From Orbilia blumenaviensis (lineage: Eukaryota > Ascomycota > Orbiliomycetes > Orbiliales > Orbiliaceae), in contig JAVHNS010000008.1 in assembly GCA_036872755.1 (NCBI GenBank), positions 1,798,001 to 1,862,000 of the forward strand: a stretch of DNA of 64,000 nucleotides, given 5' to 3'. Below, one piece after another: positions 9,719 to 24,227 of the stretch; position 1 is the stretch's first letter, and the number at the start of each line of letters is the position of its first letter. Made by a program: the position numbers and the translations under genes. The notes beneath the pieces are model-generated. The model searched no databases. It was given only the letters and a program-made list of their open reading frames with translations, and was not told the origin of the DNA.

Positions 9719-12700
9719 ATGTCGATATCACAGATTCTAAACGGCAGAGGGTATTCTGAGATGCCTCCTCCGGACCAAATCTCTTACTCGTCCATGGCGA
9801 CCATGACACAGCAATCAGTACCGCCTCCAACGACCACCTCTCGCCAGGGTCCACCCAAGCAGATCCACCGAAACCGAGCACAACACATATGCCACTCATG
9901 TCGACGGCGGAAAGTTAAATGCGACAGGCAGCATCCCGTCTGCGGTGGTTGTGCGAAGATGGGAGTGCCATGCGAATGGAGTGATAACTCGCAGTTGGCA
10001 GCGAAGGATAATAGCAAACAATCGTCGGTTTCGCAGCAGTCGCCGCCGGGTGGAGCAGGCAAGTTGCCCCAGATCTACAACGGAGGGAGCATGCCACCTC
10101 CAGCTTTCAATCCCAGCCAAGCTCCATTACAAAAACGCGGGCACAAGCGGCAAAGGACACACCCGGATGCTGCAATATCAGAGGAATCGGATTCTTTCTC
10201 AGACGACCAGAGATTTGACGTTGCCAGGCACGCGTTTGGAAGGGATTCAATGCCCTTCTATCCAGGTGGGATCGGCACGAGTAATTCTGGGACGGGGCTT
10301 CCCATGGAGGACCAACTTGAAACTCGATTGGGACGGTTGGCAGAGATTGTAGATAAATGGTGTCGAGAAACCTATCTGGGTAGCGGAGCGCCCCCACCAG
10401 GTGGTTTCAACCATGAAAGCCTTATCAAAGATCTGAAGGACCTTCAAGCGATCACGAAACGAAGGGGGAGTACAAGTACTGAACCCATGACAGCTACATC
10501 TTCTGTTCCACCACCGTGGGAAAATGCCCAGAGCGACTACAGTTCATATAGACGGGACACGCAGTTGCCAGGCGGCCTTAGGAGCCCGAGTACCAGTGCC
10601 ATGGATACTTCCGAATCAGTTACCCATACCGAGGATCTCCCAATGAGCCCTTTTAATGATCCTCCTGCTCCAATTGAACATTTTGATAATAACTTGAATA
10701 TACCCGGTCATGAAAAGATTCCATCAAACTGGCAGGCTTTTCGCTCGAAAGGTATGGACGACCTGTCAAGCATATTTGATAACCGACCAATCGAACAAGC
10801 AAGCGAAGAAAGAAACCTAGAAGACGTAATCGATCCAAGGATCAAAGGACCAGCTGCTACACCAAAGGCTCGTAGAGGTAGGAAAGGCCACCAGCAGGGC
10901 CTCAGCTCTTCTGTTAACCCAGTCGAGGATGACGACCTCTCCCTTGGCCACTTGAGTATACAAGAAGACGGACGGACGAGATATGTCGGTAGCACATTTT
11001 GGGCCTTCATCAGCAATGAAATAACAGAGCTCAATCAAGTTCTACAGTCGCAGAACGATGCTACGACGGAGAAACAGACGGCACAAAACGGAGAGCACAA
11101 CCCCAAAACCTGTAATCTTATGGAAGACGAAGCTAAATGCCCCAGTGCTGGGAAAGAAGACCACGGCGGTAGCATCCGCACACATGGAATACGGAAATTA
11201 ACTACACCCACCGACCCAATCGTTTCTAGCAAACAATCTCCAGCAGAATACCAGGTGCACCCAACCCATGAGATGACGAGGATAATGGCGGCCCTCGACG
11301 ACGGACACGATGACGACCATCGGGCACCAGTTAATCCAAAGAAGGACTTGTCTCGATTCAAAATTCTACCAGAGAATTCAACAATGTGCACCGCTGCGAA
11401 ACTGCAGGCCGGGTTTGCGCCGGAGCTTCAAGCGCGGCAAATGGTCTGGTTCTTGAGATACTTGCCCCTAGAACATCAATCTCACGCTCTGTATAAGGCT
11501 TTTCTGAGTGGCGTCCACCCCGTCGTTCCACTTCTACATGCACCTTCCTTCAACAAAGACTATGCCAACTTTTGGAAAATGAAGGACCACGAAACAACAG
11601 ACGATATTCATTTCAGTCCAACATTTATTCCATTACTGTTTGCGGTTTTGTTCACTGGGGCCTTATCTATTTCAAACAGAAAGTTCAAGGAGGTATTCCC
11701 TGATAAAGAGCATTCGCGGAATACCATCACAGGTCATTTAAACAGGGCTGCCCACGGGACACTCGCCATAACAGCTTTCCCTCGAGGCCCAACGCTTTCA
11801 TCTCTTATTGCTTACTTGCTCATCCATACTTGTAAGATTCGGGAAGAGGAGCCCTTAACATCATACTCCTTTGTTGGTGTTGCTATGAGAGCTGCTCAGA
11901 GTGCTGGCCTCCATAGGGAGCCAAGCAGTTTCAAAGGACTGAACGAAGTCGAGAGAGAGGTTCGCCGGAGGATATGGTGGCATATCATATATCTAGATGT
12001 GCAAGCCGCTATAGCTACAGGCCTACCGCCTCTTGGTGGAAGCGACGAGTCTGCATTCGACACTCAGATGGTGAGCGAGTTAAAGGATGAGTATATTGGA
12101 GCCCCGAGTCCTGTTACTGCCGAGGATATTAAAAAGGATGAAGCTGCCGTTATGAATACCTGCACTGGTTTACCCGACGGCCTACTCAATACACGATCAT
12201 CAACAGCTATGATTGCCGCTGTTGGTCGGTACGAGGCTACTCGGGTTCTTAGACGGCTTGTTTCATCTTTATTCAGTGTCAGGGTTCCACAAAAACAGGA
12301 TGTCACCGCAATGGGAAAGATTATTTGTGATCTTCAAGAAAAGATTGACGAGAGAATAAACAGGATACCAGCTAGAGGTATCCCAGAAATGGGGTTCGTT
12401 CCTCCTGGTGGTGCTGATGAGGAAAATTCAACAGAGGCAGAAAAACTTGAGAACTTCAATGGCTGGGCGAGGACAATGCTCAGTCTGATGTATGACAAAT
12501 GTTTTTCTGTTCTCTACCAACCCTTCCTCAGAACTATTCTCAGTATGCAATGGCAACACGCTCGCCAATGGTAAGCAATTGTGACCCCCATCCATTCCAA
12601 TTGAGACCAGGTTACTTACCACTTTTACGTCCAGCTCCCTGCATGCATGCCATCGACTACTAAGGAAATTCATATTCTTATCAACATCCCCAGCATTCCG

Positions 12701-13820
12701 GCCATATTTTTGGTTCTTACCTGGAACGGTGGGTCCACTCTGTGATATGATATGCTTTGGTATAAACTGATTAGGAATGTAGTATCAACCACTGCATAGC
12801 TGCATGATCATACTATTAGATCTTTATAACAGTCCCAATTCTGAAGAGGCCCGTCCCAGCCGTAAGCTGCTGGATGAGGTTTTTGAGCTGTTTGGCCCGG
12901 ACGGGAATGGAAACCCGAATTCCACCTCTGGAGCCTACGATGCACTAGCCCAGCGTCCTCTGGTAGAGGGTGGTAAAGAAGCGTGGGCAATGATGGCTAG
13001 GTTCCGAGCCAAGGCCTATGCGAGAGCGTCTGGAGCTGTTCCTCTGATACCTCCGCAAACTCCAATTTCAAATCAAGGGGATATTACCACAGCGGGTAAA
13101 CCTGAAGCTAATAAGACCCCCCAAGCAGCTACCAGCAGACGGAAGGGCATCACAGAGAAAGAGATAGATGAAATTATTGAGCGTAGCATACGCAAACCTG
13201 GCCAGCGGTCAACGGATCCACAAATGCTCATATCCGCACTAACTCCACCTGAGGGTGGAGGCAACATTGCCACTTCGGAGACATCCGTAGCAGCGGGTGT
13301 ACCGACACCTTTGCTGAATACCCAAGAACTTAGATCTCAGAATCTGGATTACTCCGTCGTGGATGATTTGCCCATCTTTTCCGAAATGAACAATGGGAGC
13401 AATGGTTACAACCTGCCGGACCAATCCTATGCGAATCAAGGATACCAAGGAGGGGTATCCTTTTCGCCGAATGATTTTATGTCTTATGATAATGGATACT
13501 CTATTGGTGGGGTCAGTCTCGATGCCGCTGGTTATCCCGTTATTATGGCCCCAGGGGTCATGTACAATATGGAAACGGGTCAAGCTCAGGTGCAGTACGA
13601 AGATCATGGAGCCAATATGGATTCCCATAGCAGCAATGGGAGCCATAATAATGATATGTTTGTGGATATGACAAGAGATAACATTGATTGGCATGCCTGG
13701 GACAAGACATTTGGGACCTATGCCAGCGTTTCGCAAAATTCAGACACCCTATCAACTGCTCTACACGAATCGATGCAGATTCCCCCTGATAATTTCTCCA
13801 AGGAAAACAACTTCGTATAA
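9719..13820 (+). CDS. Zn2Cys6 fungal transcription factor with fungal-specific (Fungal_trans) domain
   Basis: Nuclear DNA-binding regulator; target genes cannot be deduced. Three exons: 9719-12570, 12635-12728 and 12783-13820, all in phase, for 1327 residues. The N-terminal binuclear zinc cluster has C58-x2-C61-x6-C68-x6-C75-x2-C78-x6-C85 (CHSCRRRKVKCDRQHPVCGGC). A long Pro/Ser/acidic region follows, then a basic patch with KARRGRKGHQQ near 385. The middle-homology domain starts near LYKAFLSGVHPVVPLLH (about 600) and includes HREPSSFKGLNEVEREVRR, VRRRIWWHIIYLD and, across introns 1-2, SLHACHRLL and YQPLHSCMIILLDLY. The C-terminal 250 residues are Gly/Asn/Tyr rich and acidic, plausible for activation. 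At 1327 residues it is longer than most members (600-1000). The upstream region exceeds 1 kb and is shared with the PP2C gene. Confidence 0.92.
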
Positions 13821-15264
13821 CCGTTAAGAGGGATTTTTTTGGGGAAATGTACCTTTGTTTTACTTTCTTGCAACTGTTGATGATTCGGGAAATTGTCAGC
13901 CGACAACGATGCATCCAGCACCTTGGTGTTCACTTTGGTTCAGTTTGATCTTGATCTTAAAGGTGTGAATGGCGTTCGGTTGGTCAATCATTTACTCTCT
14001 AAGTTCTATGTATTTCAAAATTATTACTATCTGCTGCCTCGAATCTGCGTTTATCCCTTGCTATTACCAAAATTATGTGGCGACCTAACTGGCTCATGCA
14101 AGTTCCTGTCGTTTGTGAACTGCTTCTTGGTTAGGCAACTTTTTCTTTCCTTCCCTTTCGAATTAATTAATCAACACCACTTATTTGCGATGACGGCGTG
14201 CTTATGTGAGGGGCAAATATGGAGAGTGCCGTGTACAAGTACATTGCACGTACTTGATACATGTACTGTAGCGCTAGCTGTAGAATCAAACTTGGAAGGT
14301 CGCGGGGCACAATATACTTACCATCCGTGATATGAGTTTTGTTTCTCCGATATGCATATATGAGACGGGTTCACAGGTCCACATTTCTTGTCTCTCCAGC
14401 TCGTCTCGCCTCGACGTGCGGTTTTCCCGGAATTTGTCGCTTTCAATGACCTATTAGTACTTGAAACCTTGCCATATGCACATTCTTTGCGGGTGACAAT
14501 ACGGTATGTTAAGTGCATCATCTTTTCGTCTTTTTTTTTTTTTTTTTCATGCGCATAGGTAGCAGTCACATGGGGGCATACCAGGATCAGAAACCGAAGA
14601 AGGGCTCCACCCTCTAGTAGTAATCACCGTCAAGGTGTCATAGACTACATCTTAGTCCAACAGTTGGCCATGCTTGAATCATTTGTGTGATTTTACGCCG
14701 GTAGAGTTAGTACTATAGTGTGTACTCAAACAAAACGAAAGCTCAACTTGGAAATTTCGGTTTTATCTTCTAAAATGACTAAACAGGGATATGATATGCC
14801 TAATTGATCAGACAATGTACCCAGAAGAAGGCAATTGGACAAAAAAGTCTTTTCGGGTATTGAGCAGCCTTGACGTTTTTTTCGCCATGTAATGGCACAC
14901 GTTTGATGCTGCTTGGTGGCCCACCTAGCCTTTTTCTATTTGGCCACTGGTTCATGTTCTTCAATGCATTGTCGACAGCTATATCCAGATGTTATATAGG
15001 TTTCCGACGCGGGACTCGGATTCCCAACGAATACCTGGAACTTATCAGGTATATAAGTCTTGGATATACTTCAACCAGATCGGACGAAAGCGATAAATAA
15101 CAAGGGTTGGGCAGAGTTCAGGTAGGTTACTTCACACACGTGCACTGCGTACTTCGAGACGAAGGGCATGGCGAAGGTCCGTGCTAGTTGCAATGGACCG
15201 CCTCGCGAATTTTAATCGTTTGCGGGACCGGTGATGTTTTCTTTTCTTCCTCTTTCTTCTTCAA

Positions 15265-15306
15265 TTTTTCCTTTCCTTTCTTTTCCTTTCCTTTCCTTTC
15301 CTTTCC
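15265..15306. repeat. Pentanucleotide (CCTTT)n tract
   Basis: Interrupted then perfect CTTTC/TTTCC pentamers, about eight units, within a longer pyrimidine tract beginning at about 15236. Confidence 0.85.
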
Positions 15307-17367
15307 GCTTTCTGTTTCTCCCAGCCTTAGGCATCTTCAAACCGTCGTATGACGATTTGAAATTTCCCTCGAAAATTGGCCAGGAAGGGCTTAGCCTCAT
15401 GGATTTTGCGGAAATCCAAAGGCTCGATTGGGCCGTGACGGGCAGTGGATTGAACCTAACAATCACATAATTTACATTGGTATTAGCCAACATGAAAATT
15501 TGAACAGAATATCCCAGGATCCCTACATAATATTATTGCAAAAAGAAAACCATACGGGTGCGAGCTCCCATTAGAAAAGAAGCTTATAGAACCTTCACAC
15601 ATAAGTACATGTCATCGGTTCATTCGAAAGAGCAATTTCCTCGGTCATGGCGATGAGGCAGATAGCCAATTGTAATATTTCTTCAGGCTGACGCGGTTGA
15701 CTGTCTTTACCAACTAATTTACTTGGCTATGGCACGACTAATTCTTGAATAAAGGTTGAAAAGAAAAGAAAGGGAGCCTTCTACATGATACCGGTGTCGT
15801 TGTTATGGAGTTAGCAATTGGAAGTATTCGCCACCTCCTTGCAAATCGAGGTGGGGCATTTCCGCTCGGCCTTTTGTCAGTTTCCGAAAGAGGAGGTGAT
15901 CGGGAGAAGGGTTCGAAACACCTTCGTCAGATCGTCTTTTGGCTTTTCATGCCGCTGATGGGCCCACATCGGCCGGCTACTAGAGATCGTGGGATGCCAC
16001 AGAACCCACTATTTTGTGAAGATTATTATACCAATGCAGACCTTATCAATGTTTTGTTGCTTTTTTTGCTGTTTTTCGTTTTATTTTTGTGGGTCCTGAC
16101 GTCCCCACATACTGTATTGCTATCCATAATTTTCGGGGATCACGGCCACGTATTCAGCCCACCTGACTCGTACCTTGGGCCCTGAGGATTATATTCCATT
16201 CTTGTGCCTAAGAAATGGGCCCCTGCAAAATAAAAAATAACAAGGTATGTTAAAAATGAATTATCACAAGCGGTGGGCCATTGGACGGCGCACATATTAC
16301 AACAATAACTTAATATTGCATGGAAGATATATACCAATTACGGTAACGGAAGGAGCCCGGCCGGTATGCATATTCGAGGCCCTATTCAAAGGAAACCTTC
16401 AGCGCTCTCGACAAGACTTCTAAAAATGCGTGGTTGGTCAAATCGCACATATGTGCATACCGGCACGATCTAGGTAAGGAAAAGTCTTGCCAGGAAAAGT
16501 TGTGGGCATCTATTGGACGGCTGAGGGTCCGACGACCTGTTTTCGTCCACATGGGTGGGGAAACCAGATTGGAAAACTATCGAAGATTTCCCCAAAGAAG
16601 GCACCGCCTGCAAGCCCAATGCAAGTAACCCATTCAGATTGAGAGATATTTGGCGAAAAGAGGACGGTTTAGTGGTGGAAGCTGCCGTCGAACTAGCTCG
16701 ACTTGTATAGAGTTGTAACAAGGGATTGGGACGACGTCCTACATACGTAGGCCTGCGAGCGCAACTTCGGGTCCCAAATTTACAGGATCAAGCTTTTCTA
16801 TACGTGGGTGTGCTGGACCCACTACTAGCGTGGAAACCTTCAGACTTCGGCTTTATTGATAATAGATTCCAACATCGGCAAGTCGGCATTCGAAAAGGTA
16901 TTCTGCACAAGATCTAGACCTGGCACTCAGGAAGCAAGCAACGCTGGACGAGCCCCGCTAAATGGTTCCCGAACAGGCTAGCAAAGGGCTCCACCCGATG
17001 TTTCTTTTCGTTTCGTCAACGGCCCCGCGACGCAACAGGAGCGGCGGACCGATCCCGCAACCGCGAAAAGCGAGCTGCTGAGCCATAATTTGCATCGGGG
17101 GAGCAGATACCCTGCTTGCCGAGAAAGTGAGTCCGGGCACTAGAGATAAATGCCGTTAGCTCAATAGGTGACGCAGGAGCCATTACTTTAAAAGAACACC
17201 ACTCCCTTACATGATTTTGGCTAGCTCTTCCTTACTCTCTTCCAGGCTTTTTTTTCCCGCCCATCAGTCTGTCGCCCGACCTGCATAAGTCGCATTTTCC
17301 AGTCGCATTTTCCACATGACTACGTTTCGGGTTTCGACTCGTTTTGATATCATATCTCTACTCATAC

Positions 17368-17396
<29 letters not shown>
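17368..17396. repeat. Poly(A) run, 29 nt
   Basis: Uninterrupted A tract in the gene-poor region, followed by TTTAAATC. It could be the tail of an old retroposed sequence, but no recognisable body precedes it and I found no target-site duplication by eye. Confidence 0.95.
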
Positions 17397-17399
<3 letters not shown>

Positions 17400-20300
17400 A
17401 AATCAATTATCCAGAACCAATGTAGAATCACCCCTTCCTTCAACGTGATTAATGGTGATCATGATTCGGCACTTCATGCCCCAATAGCTCAAAGTATGTA
17501 GACCCCGGAACCCGGTTCATTGTTCTCATCCCTGCACAATTACCCATATTCACCTGCATCCAGCAAAAGCAACAATTCTGTGTTGTTTTATCACATAACA
17601 ACATGCAAGGGAATATAAGAAAAGTTGTAGCGAAATCAGGTACCACCACACATTTTTTTCTTTTCTAAGAAACGAGGATTGGTTTCTATAGGTACATACC
17701 TATGCCGAAGATAATTTCAGTGTTAGCGTGGGTGTTTCATTCGGACCCGACTGATGGTCTTAAGCTCCGGTGTTGCGAGCGATGTCGAATGAAGTGCCAC
17801 ACTGATCAGATGACATGGCTTCGAATTTTGGTTGTCGAAATACCGGCGATTCGATTTCGTGGGAGTCTTCTCTTCCGTTCCGAGCTCAAGTATACTTTCC
17901 CCGCTCTTATGCCTGATCGGGCAGAAGCGCGGGGGGTAAACATCGGTTCTTCGTTCCGAAGGGGTTGCACGGTCCGGGCAGTTGTATAATCCTTGGAGGG
18001 GTGTCAAATATGGAAAGCGAATGATTCAGCGGGACAACGGAACTTATCAGCTATCTCAGATGCAAGTAAAGAACAAGCGTGTACCCTCAATTAGGTAATT
18101 GTTAACGACACATGGCAACACAATTGGTGCAATCGTATTATTTCATCATGTTCAACCTAATACAGAAGGTATTCTGACCTATTGGCAATGCTTTAGTGTG
18201 ACACTCTGCGGCTTTGTCATATTATAGTGCTCCCGGAGGAGGCATACTGCCCGAGTGCCTCTGGGGATACTAACTGTTCTGGGTCGATCTCCAGCATGTT
18301 CTTTAAGTATCAACACGAAAATATCTATAACCGATGATCGAACTATCAACGGTCTTGAATTTATGAAATTCGAAAGTGATGGAAAGCGTCGATGCTTCAG
18401 TTTCCCCCCTACTTGCGGCCCGCTAGCAGTATAAAAAAAATTGGCCTTGAAATTGTACTAACAACAATAGCACCATATATGGATATCATGAAGCAAATAT
18501 GCCCCGTTAGGCCCACGAGGAAGCTTGGTTCTATGGATTTACTATTAAAGCACGTTTGGTTCCGAGAATTCTCAGTTAGTATTATTATATCGGGCTTGCG
18601 GTTTATGATTTGTTTAGCTGCCGTTAATATGATACCTAACCCAGGAGCTTGTGGCATGAATTTAAGAAGATGGGATACAAAAAACTCCATGGCTATCGAT
18701 ATCAGGACTCCAATGTTGCCAGTAGCTTCCACCCCGATATATACCGATCTATCTATAATGCATTGATCCAAGACGATGCTCGATGATAAGGATCATTTGA
18801 AGACCTGTATAAGCAGCACAATCTAAAAAGGAACCCAGCGCCTAGCGCCCTAAAAATGTGTTCAACGATAACTTTTAAAATCGACTCGCTTCTAAGAACT
18901 GTCGTATTGTCATATCAGTATATGTTTATGAATAGGTATATTGAACACATATACATGGAGCAACGATGCATATCTACCTGGTATTCCCGGTCCGTCAATC
19001 TCAACAAGAACGGCAATCCTCTATAGGACAACGGCCATCCATCTGGCCGTCAATCAATGTCACCCTGCCATTGGGGTGTGCCCCAGGTTCCCCACACACA
19101 ACATTCACTTCTCTCCCGTATTCACACCATTCCTCGACCCTTCGGGGTTTGCCCTCGTGGCCACATTTCCACGTCCAGCGCCAAACAAGGCACATTTTGT
19201 AATCGAAAGGACCTCGACCAACTTGTTTGAGGAAATCGGTCTCGATGGTGCGTTTGGAATAATAAAAGAATGGCTATCAATGTTGTAACCAAGTGCACCC
19301 AATGGATTTCGAGCTAAATGTTGTGTCCAAATCTTCTTCCTCACTCAGAAAAGGTGGGCTTTGGTATAATAACAAACTCTTCGGGGAGTTGGGGACGCAG
19401 TGACATGAACTTCCGTCGGGGTAGACATCCAGGCTGTAGACCGACTAAGATGATACCTCTCTGTATTTATACAGAAATCGTTGCATTTATGACACTGCTT
19501 AATATTTACGTTTAGCCAACGTTATAATTTGCTGCATCGGTCCACGCTTCCCTTTTTCCTATTGAAAAGAACTGATGGTGCATTGAAGCAACGGTACCCT
19601 GTCAAATCTAACTCATGTTCCGTTACAAGGAACGACATGACTTCTTCGTATTAAATTTTACAAGTAGGCGTATACACTAGCTATTGCATGCATATGTGCG
19701 TCATCTTTCTAGGCCTCTACTCCGTCTTTTTTAGTAATTATGAGGTTTCTTAAAATTATATCACATTTTTTTTTCTTCTTTTGATTAAGTGGTTGTGTAG
19801 TCAACCTACATAATTACTTGCCTATATGCTCAAGCAGTCTCGCGTGCTGGTTGGGGGTATCTATCCAATCGCATTCTACGCTTTACTTAGCCGATGTAGA
19901 CTGAGACGAGGACGGGAGTGGGATGTTATGACCCACAGCTAAAGTTTGCCTTATAGACTATTTTACTTCGGGACACTTGCATTCACAGGGAAGAAATAAA
20001 ATCTAGTTGCTCAAAGCGGAGATACCTAAGCCAAGAACGTCCGCGTTCTCATTAGCCCAGCATTTTAACTATGCACACTGCCTAGTCTACCATAAATCAT
20101 CACAATGCTTCTTACCATGGCAGGTTATCAATCGTATCAGTACATATCTGGAAAGGCTGGCAATCGTGCGTCAATGGGTATATTGACACCCATGTAGCAG
20201 TGCGGCCTGGTTGAATGCATGCGCGACGTTGGTGGGGAGTACAACCTTCCCATATCCTTCTCCTCGGAATATTTCTATGGTTTGTTTTGCAGTTAGCATT

Positions 20301-23300
20301 CGGCTCTACCCATGGTTAATTAGTAGTAATTATAGGCGGAGGACATTAAGATGAATCGGCATGATGGCGGGCTTGCATCGTCTCACTACGTCCGCATACA
20401 AAGAAAGATGATGTGATTGGATGGCTTACCTCATATAAGTGCTTAAGTATATATTCTACCTGCCTATACTCTGTTTTTCTCTAGTGCTTTTCCTGGGACG
20501 CACCCATGGTAGTTGTACATACAAGGGACCGCATGTATGTACATGCAGCCCACAGCTTTCGTTCGCCAAAGAAAATTCCCAACCAGCGCTAGTCGGCTGC
20601 TATTTTCGTGTCATGCCTCTAAGTTTCGGGAAGAGGTTTTGACAAAAAATATGACCTGACGGACGTAGAATATGTGACAGAGCGAAGGGTAGAGTATCGG
20701 GAGTCAACGAGCTCCTGCCGTCGGGAATCCTGTCAAATGATATTGCTCGGCGAAAGGACTGGGTGGGGAAGGGACGCAAAATGTATGTAATGTTGGATCT
20801 TGTCAGTCGGCACCCGGGCTCACGGCCTTGCGAGAACCTTCCTTCAAATCTGATCGATCAGTTTTTCGACAGATAGCAAGAGATATTACGTCAAATTCAC
20901 AGAGATTTTGCTCGAGAAATTACCGCTTTTAGATTTGAAAAATACTTAAGGCAATATCAACTGTGCCGTGTCCGGACAAAAACGGCTAGGTCAACTATTC
21001 GTTTCTGAAGCCTTGGTTTCATTCTAGGCACCCTGTACCAGCTTCGCAAGGTTCTAATTTTTAATTGCTATGTAATTTGTCCCTGTGCTCCTGGCTATGG
21101 CATCGCCTCTCGATTCCCGTATCGATGTCGGAACATGTATACTATAATCACAAGGCTATGACATCTATATTGTTTACAGATAAGCTAACCTCAAGACGTG
21201 TACATGGCATTAAAATAACAAATTAGCAAAGTCTAAATTGGCAGTTAGCGAGGGATACCTAGCGCCTTCCCGGATAGTTTGTAAGGTGCATCAAGAGGTC
21301 AATGCTGATATTCATGGGGATAGGGAAGACGAGCTTCAACCCATCCCCACCGAAAAAATCGTTGCCAGCGCTTAGCATCATTGGGTTGGTGCACCGGAGT
21401 GATTGTGACCTGGTGTACCCGCCTTGCCATGTTGTCTTTCCGAGCTAGCTATGGAACCAACAGACTTTTTACCCGTATCAAAGGTGGGTCCGCCGATTCC
21501 TCTATCTACATAATGACAGGCTCGAAGTGGGGACCTCCTCGCAGGTGTGCCGGTCAATGCTCAACCATCATCTTCAACTTTCCGTTCGCGGTCAGATTGT
21601 ACCTAGCTTCGGCTTCATTATAACTTTTTCACCAGCAGGGCGGGGTAAGAGTTTGCCTTTTGAGCCCGTCTGCCGTTTTGCATCAATCCGTGGGTGATTT
21701 CAACAACTGTTCACCCCTCTGCTATGATCCTGCAAACTGACAGCACACGCTAATCTCGACTCCGGCGACCTTACCTCCTCAGCCTCTGCAGGAAACGGTT
21801 GTTGATAAACAGGTACTCGTTGAAGCTTTCGGTTGGCTAATCCCAGCTAAATTGTCACCGGGTATGATCATTTTTGAGCTCAGCCGGATTCGAAGAGTCT
21901 TGTTTCATTTTTTCGTTAGAGCTAGCTTTGCCGACAATTCGGTTCAACCAGCAAGCTTGAAAATCTCCCAGCAGCATTCCGGATATATTGGAGTTGCCCG
22001 CCTCAGGGCGCCCCAGCATCGCGAGAGGTGGATGGCTTGACTGAGTGGCGAAGGAGGGGTAAAGGGCCCTTCCCAACCCAAATTTTCCAGTGGTCAGATC
22101 AGAGCTGAGATTGTGTGCCGCGTCTGCAGGCATGCAGGCAGAGTCTTTTATATCACACATACTTAAGTTCTTTCTTTTCCTTTCCTTTTTTTTTTTTTGT
22201 TTCCCCGAAGAAACAACACTAGTCGAAATCGGGCATACAGGGCCCTGCACGAACCTCTGTCCTCTACTTGAAACGGCTTTCTAACTGGCTCAAAAAACTG
22301 GAGAAACCACCAACGGCCAGATATTGGCGAAATCGAAAACTTGATATTTCATAGGCTTGCATTACGTTACTCGACCGCAACTATTGCGCTATTGGTATCA
22401 GGTTGACGGCTTTCTGTGCGACGCACACCGGAAATACATTTGATGCCTCGAAGTAAGTTTAATTTGACATATGCATATGATAATTTTTAGAGGATGGATG
22501 GAGGACCTCGGTACATGCCAGAGCCTGTGTAATTATATCATCGCCGCGACGAAGAACTTATAGAAAAAGAATGACGGTTAAGGCTAGTTTTCCCAGGCTA
22601 GGCATATATTTTCAGTGATACTAAGCTTGTCCTCATCTATCATACCGATTTCTGTGTTGCAAATCGAATCCACTAGAGGTGCACAAGCGCAAGTCCCAAT
22701 CCTACCGATCTATCACATTCTGAGAAATAAACCTTCAGCTCCAGGGCAGAGACAAGCCGTAGATCGCTAGCTAGTGCTCGTTCCGTTCTTCGATAGAGGG
22801 ATTGCGTATGGCCCGATGGACCCTTAATGACGATGAAACAACGGGAACATGAGAACGTCAGAAGCAGTGAAGCAAGGGAGCACTGTCTATGAGTGCATAT
22901 CGATGCAGCGTTAGAGGCTTTGAAGTATTCCCCTCTCTTTCTAAAATGATAAACAACCCGGACTTTCAATAGTGAAGTTAGGTTGCATTCGCAGAGCCGA
23001 TAATTTAGACGATGTACACCCCGATGCAGGTACGTGATCTTGAAGTACATGTTTTATCGTGCGGGTTTGAAGGCACATCAAGGTAGATTTAGAAAACATT
23101 CCTCTCAAAACGTCGGCACATACGTACTGGAAACCTCCTGCATAGCAAGTGTTAGGGACCTCCGTTCTTAGAGGCTTATAACATTAGAGTGGGCCGAGCC
23201 AAATATGTCCGATGTATCCCTTTGAAGCAAGATGTGCGTCGTTCTATGAAGTTCTTGGAAGCGGACCACATTTGTGGGATTGCAATTGGTGTGTAGGCGA

Positions 23301-23433
23301 ACCTGGAGAATGGAAAAGTCAAGTAATTACTGGTAGGCGAGAAAAAAATAAAAAAAAAAGTTATCAATGATATGTTACAAGCCAGAAGGCCATCTGGGCA
23401 TTTCGGCGGCGATGGATGCAAATGTGCATTATT

Positions 23434-23461
23434 GATGGATGGGTGGATGGATGGATGGATG
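23434..23461. repeat. Tetranucleotide (GATG)n array
   Basis: About seven units of GATG/TGGA with one imperfect unit, in the gene-poor region upstream of the C2H2 gene. Confidence 0.9.
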
Positions 23462-24227
23462 GGCTTGAATTCGAAAGAAGGGTGGTGGTTGGCAGTGAGG
23501 CTTCGAAGGCCTGGACCCGTCGACTCAGATCGAGCGTGTCAACACACATATTACACCACCACACAGATGGGCTCGGAGAAGCTAGTCTCATCTGCAGATA
23601 TCGATCTTGCATTTCGTAACAGCTAGCTGCATAATTTCTTTTTTTCTTTATTCACGGCGGCGAGTGAACTTCCCATATTGAGACCTTGCATGGGCCGACA
23701 TGGTGGACAACAATACGAAACTTGACGCTTGAGACCTGGCAAAAGAAATTGTACGAGGAAGCCTGTTCCTAGGCCTGCAGGTGCAGCTCTCTTGAGAGCT
23801 AGATCTTAGATCGGTAATCTAGCTCGCCCAGCAATGTCGAATCTCTTTGGGCAGGCATCTCGTATCAAATATGATCCAGGACCTAAGACGTGAATTCTGT
23901 GTATAAACCTAAAGTCTTCAAATACCCTCCCTCATCTCCCCTCCTTTCATTTCAACGTTCCACCAACTTCCCACATCACAAGCCAAAGCTCAGAAAGAAA
24001 AAAAAAAGTCGCATTATCTCCTTCTCGTGTTCTACCCTAAAGACCGAAGATTATACTTCATCTCGTCTTACTCTATACCTGATTTTCAATCCTCGAGTCC
24101 AGGTAATTGAAATTTGAGATTTGAGGTAGTCGAGTCCCGAGAATTGCCAATCTTCTGGTGTTCCCATCCTTATCAACCTTTTCTACTTTCTCCTCTTCTT
24201 CGCCGCTTTTACAAGCGTCACAGAAAG

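Larger units (their letters stand above)
13821..24227. other. 10.4-kb gene-poor region upstream of the C2H2 regulator
   Basis: No ORF here shows a recognisable domain, consistent coding bias or a chain of compatible splice sites. Frames of 60-145 codons occur on both strands and mostly overlap each other, as expected from unselected sequence of about 45% GC. Visible content is simple repeats: a (CCTTT)n tract at about 15265-15306, a T17 run near 14531-14547, an A29 run at 17368-17396 and a GATG/TGGA array at 23434-23461. It ends in a pyrimidine-rich segment (about 23920-24220), which looks like the leader of the C2H2 gene. The stretch may be a long regulatory region, contain non-coding RNA, or simply be non-functional. 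Confidence 0.55.

Noticed and set aside
15805..16185. 126-codon plus-strand frame with a hydrophobic segment
   Set aside because: The hydrophobic part comes from a T-rich tract; no domain and no flanking exons.
17145..17396. tRNA-derived SINE: TTAGCTCAATAGG resembles an A box, and an A29 run follows
   Set aside because: No B box at the proper spacing (GTTTCGACTCG near 17328 is far too distant), and no repeat copy or target-site duplication seen.
18392..18771. Overlapping open frames of about 120 codons on both strands, the minus one hydrophobic
   Set aside because: I looked for a membrane-protein match and found none; overlap on both strands and lack of continuing exons point to chance.
13821..24227. 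Decayed transposon or RIP-mutated repeat explaining the gene-poor region
   Set aside because: No reverse transcriptase or transposase motifs, no long terminal repeats and no strong AT shift by eye; a repeat search would be needed to settle it.
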